Source of the DNA: Planctomycetaceae bacterium
GTDB taxonomy: Bacteria; Planctomycetota; Planctomycetia; Planctomycetales; Planctomycetaceae
Length of the DNA: 37,933 bases
Direction of reading: 5' to 3'
NCBI GenBank assembly: GCA_029259815.1
Contig: JAJDEJ010000141.1
Coordinates: 1-37,933, forward strand
Below, piece by piece: positions 35,300 to 37,933 of the stretch; the stretch's first letter is position 1, and each line of letters begins with the position of its first letter. The notes under the pieces were generated by a model. That model was not told where the DNA came from and did no database searches. It was given only the letters and a program-made list of their open reading frames with translations. The translations under genes and the position numbers were made by a program.

Positions 35300-35330
35300 G
35301 GCGTGCCATACGAGATTCGAGACCCTGAGA

Positions 35331-35363
35331 CCCCACCTGGTTAACCCCCCGGGTGGGGTTTTT
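35331..35363 (+). terminator. Intrinsic terminator after the pilin-like gene
   Basis: CCCCACCTGG (35331-35340) pairs with CCGGGTGGGG (35349-35358) with one mismatch across an 8-base loop, followed by TTTTT (35359-35363). It lies 32 bases after the stop and is the clearest intrinsic terminator I found in the window. Confidence 0.9.
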
Positions 35364-35432
35364 CGTTGTTCGAGTGCGATTCGTCACAAGTCAGCATGAC
35401 GAGCAGTGTCCGTGGGTGATTCACTATCATCA

Positions 35433-36875
35433 ATGTGTTCCAACGTCGAACTCCTGCTCACAGGCCACGGACTGCTGACCATCGACTTCCTTACTCCACA
35501 AACCGATGACACGATTGCCGCTCTTGCCTCTCCACCGGGCCCGGCGTCTCGGGGGATTGTGCGCGTGAGTGGTCCACAAACGAAGGAGATCGTTGCCTCA
35601 TTATTCGTACCTACCGACGCAGAGGCTTGGGAGGATGCACAGCAACCATGGCGGCATCCAGGCGTGGTGTCACTCCCTGACGTCCACTCTCCACGACCGG
35701 TCAATGTGCTCCTCTGGCCGACGACACGTTCCTACACGGGCCAACCGACCGCTGAGATCCACATGGTTGGCTCGCCTCCTCTGTTGGAAGCCGTCCTTCG
35801 ACAACTCTTCGCTGAGGGTGCCCGTCCAGCTCAAAGGGGTGAGTTCACGCTGCGGGCATTTCTCGCCGGTCGTTTGGACCTGATGCAGGCTGAAGCCGTG
35901 CTGGGTGTGATTGATGCGACAGATCAGCAACAGCTCAGCACAGCCCTCGACCAACTTGGCGGCGGCCTCTCCCAGCGGATCGCCACACTGCACGAGGAGC
36001 TTTTGCTGCATCTGGCCGACCTCGAGGCCGGTCTTGATTTTGTGGAGGATGACATTGAATTTGTTTCCCGTGAGCAACTCAACGCCCGCCTTCAGGGGGG
36101 AATCGAACTTCTGTCAGGGCTGATGTCGCAATCCTCAAAGCGACTGCAATCGACCGGTCGACGGAAGGTCGTGCTCGCCGGGCTTCCCAACGCGGGGAAG
36201 AGCACACTGCTCAACGCTCTGTGCGATGAACAGGCCGCGATCGTCTCGCAGACGGCAGGCACCACGCGTGACTATCTCAGTGTGCCACTTGACTGGGAAG
36301 GCCTTGCGATCGAACTGATCGACACCGCCGGCTGGGATCAATCCGGCAGCGATGACGAAGTGCAGAGCATCACCCGTAACGCGGACAAGCTGCGCGATGA
36401 ACAATGGCAGCGAGCCGACCTCATCCTCTGGTGCACTGCGATTGATATCAGCCAAGACGACGCAGTCCTTGATACGCTTCTCCGTGAAGAGTCTCAACAG
36501 AACGGCCAACTGATCGTCCACCTCACGACCAAGGCGGACTTGTCCACTGCTATGCCGGGCGAACGGGCCTTGCCAGTGAGCGCATCCACGGGAGCCGGAT
36601 TGGAGGCTGTCAGGACGGAGGTCTCGACGCAATTGCAGACGTCTGGCACTGGCAATCACATCCTCGGCACAACCACTGCCCGCTGTCAGGACAGTCTGCG
36701 GGGGGCCAATGACGCGTTGACTCGTGCCCGTGCCGCCAGCGCTTCCATGCTGGGTGATGAGTTGATCGTGGTCGAACTGCGTGAAGCGATCGATCACCTC
36801 GGCCAGATCGCTGGTCGCGTCTTCACTGACGACATCCTCGATCGAATCTTCAGCCGCTTTTGCATCGGCAAGTAG
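35433..36875 (+). CDS. mnmE: tRNA uridine-5-carboxymethylaminomethyl modification GTPase MnmE
   Basis: About 480 residues from ATG 35433; an in-frame GTG at 35406 is possible. The N-terminal folate-binding domain has TDDTIAALASPPGPASRGIV and PAQRGEFTLRAFLAGRLDLM. The helical domain is interrupted by a G domain with VVLAGLPNAGKSTLLNAL (G1), GTTRDY (G2), IDTAGWD (G3) and TTKADL (G4, TKAD for the usual NKxD). The protein ends in the invariant FCIGK, whose Cys is needed for activity. With MnmG it modifies the wobble uridine of certain tRNAs; no mnmG is in the window. The ~27 residues before TDDTIAA are unusual for the family, so the start is the least certain part; no start codon lies closer to the domain. 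Confidence 0.95.
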   Translation: MCSNVELLLTGHGLLTIDFLTPQTDDTIAALASPPGPASRGIVRVSGPQTKEIVASLFVPTDAEAWEDAQQPWRHPGVVSLPDVHSPRPVNVLLWPTTRSYTGQPTAEIHMVGSPPLLEAVLRQLFAEGARPAQRGEFTLRAFLAGRLDLMQAEAVLGVIDATDQQQLSTALDQLGGGLSQRIATLHEELLLHLADLEAGLDFVEDDIEFVSREQLNARLQGGIELLSGLMSQSSKRLQSTGRRKVVLAGLPNAGKSTLLNALCDEQAAIVSQTAGTTRDYLSVPLDWEGLAIELIDTAGWDQSGSDDEVQSITRNADKLRDEQWQRADLILWCTAIDISQDDAVLDTLLREESQQNGQLIVHLTTKADLSTAMPGERALPVSASTGAGLEAVRTEVSTQLQTSGTGNHILGTTTARCQDSLRGANDALTRARAASASMLGDELIVVELREAIDHLGQIAGRVFTDDILDRIFSRFCIGK

Positions 36876-36877
36876 AG

Positions 36878-36944
36878 GAGACAAGAGACAAGACGGTTTC
36901 CGTTTGGGCACCTGCTCTTGTCTCTCAGCACTTGACTCTTGACT
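36878..36944. repeat. Simple-sequence spacer with inverted and direct repeats
   Basis: GAGACAAGAG (36878-36887) and CTCTTGTCTC (36915-36924) are perfect inverted repeats, and both arms sit in short tandem runs (GAGACAA, then CTTGACT twice at 36931-36944). They fill the gap between mnmE and the next gene. The hairpin could end the mnmE transcript, but lacks a proper T-run. Confidence 0.65.
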
Positions 36945-36967
36945 CTCCGCCGTCGACGATCCGCAGC

Positions 36968-37912
36968 ATGTCACTCTTCATTGGTATGGACGAAGCGGGG
37001 TACGGCCCCAATCTGGGGCCGCTGGTCATCACTGCAACGGCATGGGACGTGCCGGGTGATCCGCAGGTCTGTGATGTCTGGGGACTGCTCGAAGAGGTCG
37101 TTTCGCAACGTCCCGCAGCCACTGGTCAACACCTGCACGTCGCTGACTCGAAGCAGGTCTTCTCTCCCTCCAAAGGGGTGAAGACATTGGAGACATCAGT
37201 GCTGTGTCTGCTGCGTCTGGCCGACATTGAAGCGAGTTCGTTTTCGTCCCTGTGGCAGCAGCTCTCAGTCCATTATCCCGGTGATCACGAGCAGGAGCCG
37301 TGGTTTACCGAGGACGCCTCTTTGCCCGTTGCTGCTGATCAGGACGACATCAACCGATTGGCCGATCGACTCGCCTCCTGTGCAGAGAGAGCGGGCATCG
37401 GACAGCCGCGCATCCGTAGCGATGTCGTGTTGACGGACCGGTTTAATCGCCTCACGACAGAACACGACAGCAAGGGTGTCACTTTGTCGACGCTCAGCCT
37501 CTCACTGCTCAGAACCCTGTGGGAACCTGACTCATGCGACGGCTCTTTCATCGTGGCGGACAAGCACGGAGGGAGAAATCGCTATGACGGCCTGCTGGCA
37601 GACATTCTCGCTGGCGAGATGATCTTCCGGCTCGAAGAAGGTCGCGAACGGAGCACGTACCGCGTGGGGCAGACGGAGATTCGCTTTCAGACAAAGGCCG
37701 AGGCACACTTTCCGGTCGCGGTCGCGTCGCTCGTGTCGAAATACCTCCGCGAATTGGCCATGCTCTCGTTCAACCGCTTCTGGCGAGTGCACCTTCCACA
37801 CCTTAAGCCGACTCAGGGCTATCCTCTCGACGCCAAACGCTTCAAGGCCGACATCGCTGAAACTCAAGCAGCATTGGAGATTTCTGACACAGTGCTGTGG
37901 CGAGAGCGGTGA
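36968..37912 (+). CDS. Divergent RNase HII-like protein
   Basis: A 314-residue protein. The opening FIGMDEAGYGPNLGPLVITA corresponds to the GxDEAGRGP(L)AGP(V) signature of ribonuclease HII, with D8 and E9 as first catalytic acids. HVADSKQVFSPSKG matches the DSK loop. FIVADKHGGRNRY offers D198 as the third acid. KAEAHFPVAVASLVSKYLRE matches the RNase HII segment KxDA...AAASIxAKVxRD, with E245 at the usual Asp position. GYPLDAKRF recalls the C-terminal G(Y)xT(K)xH region. RNase HII removes ribonucleotides from DNA and usually has 190-220 residues; here about 130 residues are inserted between the second and third acids. I infer an RNase H fold with RNA/DNA hybrid activity, or a derived role. ATG 36968 is chosen because upstream codons overlap mnmE and the repeat spacer. 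Confidence 0.78.
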   Translation: MSLFIGMDEAGYGPNLGPLVITATAWDVPGDPQVCDVWGLLEEVVSQRPAATGQHLHVADSKQVFSPSKGVKTLETSVLCLLRLADIEASSFSSLWQQLSVHYPGDHEQEPWFTEDASLPVAADQDDINRLADRLASCAERAGIGQPRIRSDVVLTDRFNRLTTEHDSKGVTLSTLSLSLLRTLWEPDSCDGSFIVADKHGGRNRYDGLLADILAGEMIFRLEEGRERSTYRVGQTEIRFQTKAEAHFPVAVASLVSKYLRELAMLSFNRFWRVHLPHLKPTQGYPLDAKRFKADIAETQAALEISDTVLWRER

Positions 37913-37933
37913 GAGCAGACTTGAGAATCTGAG

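Noticed and set aside
36135..36974. Minus-strand frame of 279 codons across mnmE
   Set aside because: Antisense to the MnmE G domain, whose motifs are intact on the plus strand.
1..37933. tRNA or rRNA genes
   Set aside because: No T-loop GGTTCGAATCC-like pattern with matching acceptor arms and no rRNA-like stretch seen in the gaps by eye. Running tRNAscan-SE or Infernal would settle it.

Overview
The window looks like a chromosomal segment of a planctomycete. No 16S or other phylogenetic marker is present, so this is an inference. It rests on a very large secreted PQQ-type propeller protein, a short pilin-like protein beginning with a DEAGF...E segment of a kind I associate with planctomycetes, an RNase HII-like protein carrying a DEAGYGPNLGP motif, many starts without a clear Shine-Dalgarno, and intergenic spacers full of short GC-rich palindromes.

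Layout. Positions 1-2650 are a degraded accessory strip. A transposase start reads out of the left edge, a saccharopine-dehydrogenase-type gene has its NAD(P)-binding N-terminus missing at the apparent insertion-sequence end, and a second, unrelated transposase is cut off after its first catalytic Asp. Several REP-like palindromes follow. Positions 2653-8202 hold a TPR protein, a YceH (DUF480) protein and a 1355-residue secreted beta-propeller protein, all rightward. Positions 8445-13010 are leftward: a 4-hydroxybutyryl-CoA dehydratase-like flavoenzyme, flanked on both sides by related palindromic repeats, and DNA polymerase I.

Positions 13633-29690 form a rightward exopolysaccharide locus: O-antigen ligase/polymerase-like protein, flippase, GT4 glycosyltransferase, Gfo/Idh oxidoreductase, NAD-dependent epimerase, two further glycosyltransferases, two NodB-type deacetylases, an uncharacterised deacetylase-like membrane protein, a membrane-anchored endonuclease/exonuclease/phosphatase-family protein and a Wzz/BY-kinase fusion. 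From the oxidoreductase through the deacetylase-like protein the genes overlap or nearly touch, which suggests translational coupling. Together they could modify a sugar, assemble a repeat unit, flip and polymerise it, de-acetylate it and control chain length. No priming phosphoglycosyltransferase and no outer-membrane polysaccharide export protein is visible in the window.

Positions 29850-37912 carry housekeeping genes: recJ, then (leftward) a cysQ-like phosphatase translationally coupled to an SLC13/RCK-type permease, a small pilin-like secreted protein with its own intrinsic terminator, mnmE, and a divergent RNase HII-like protein. I saw no tRNA, rRNA or CRISPR array. I did not find an unmistakable new defence or mobile system. 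The most promising leads are the deacetylase-like protein of the polysaccharide locus, the orphan radical-type dehydratase, the RNase HII-like protein and the pilin-like protein.
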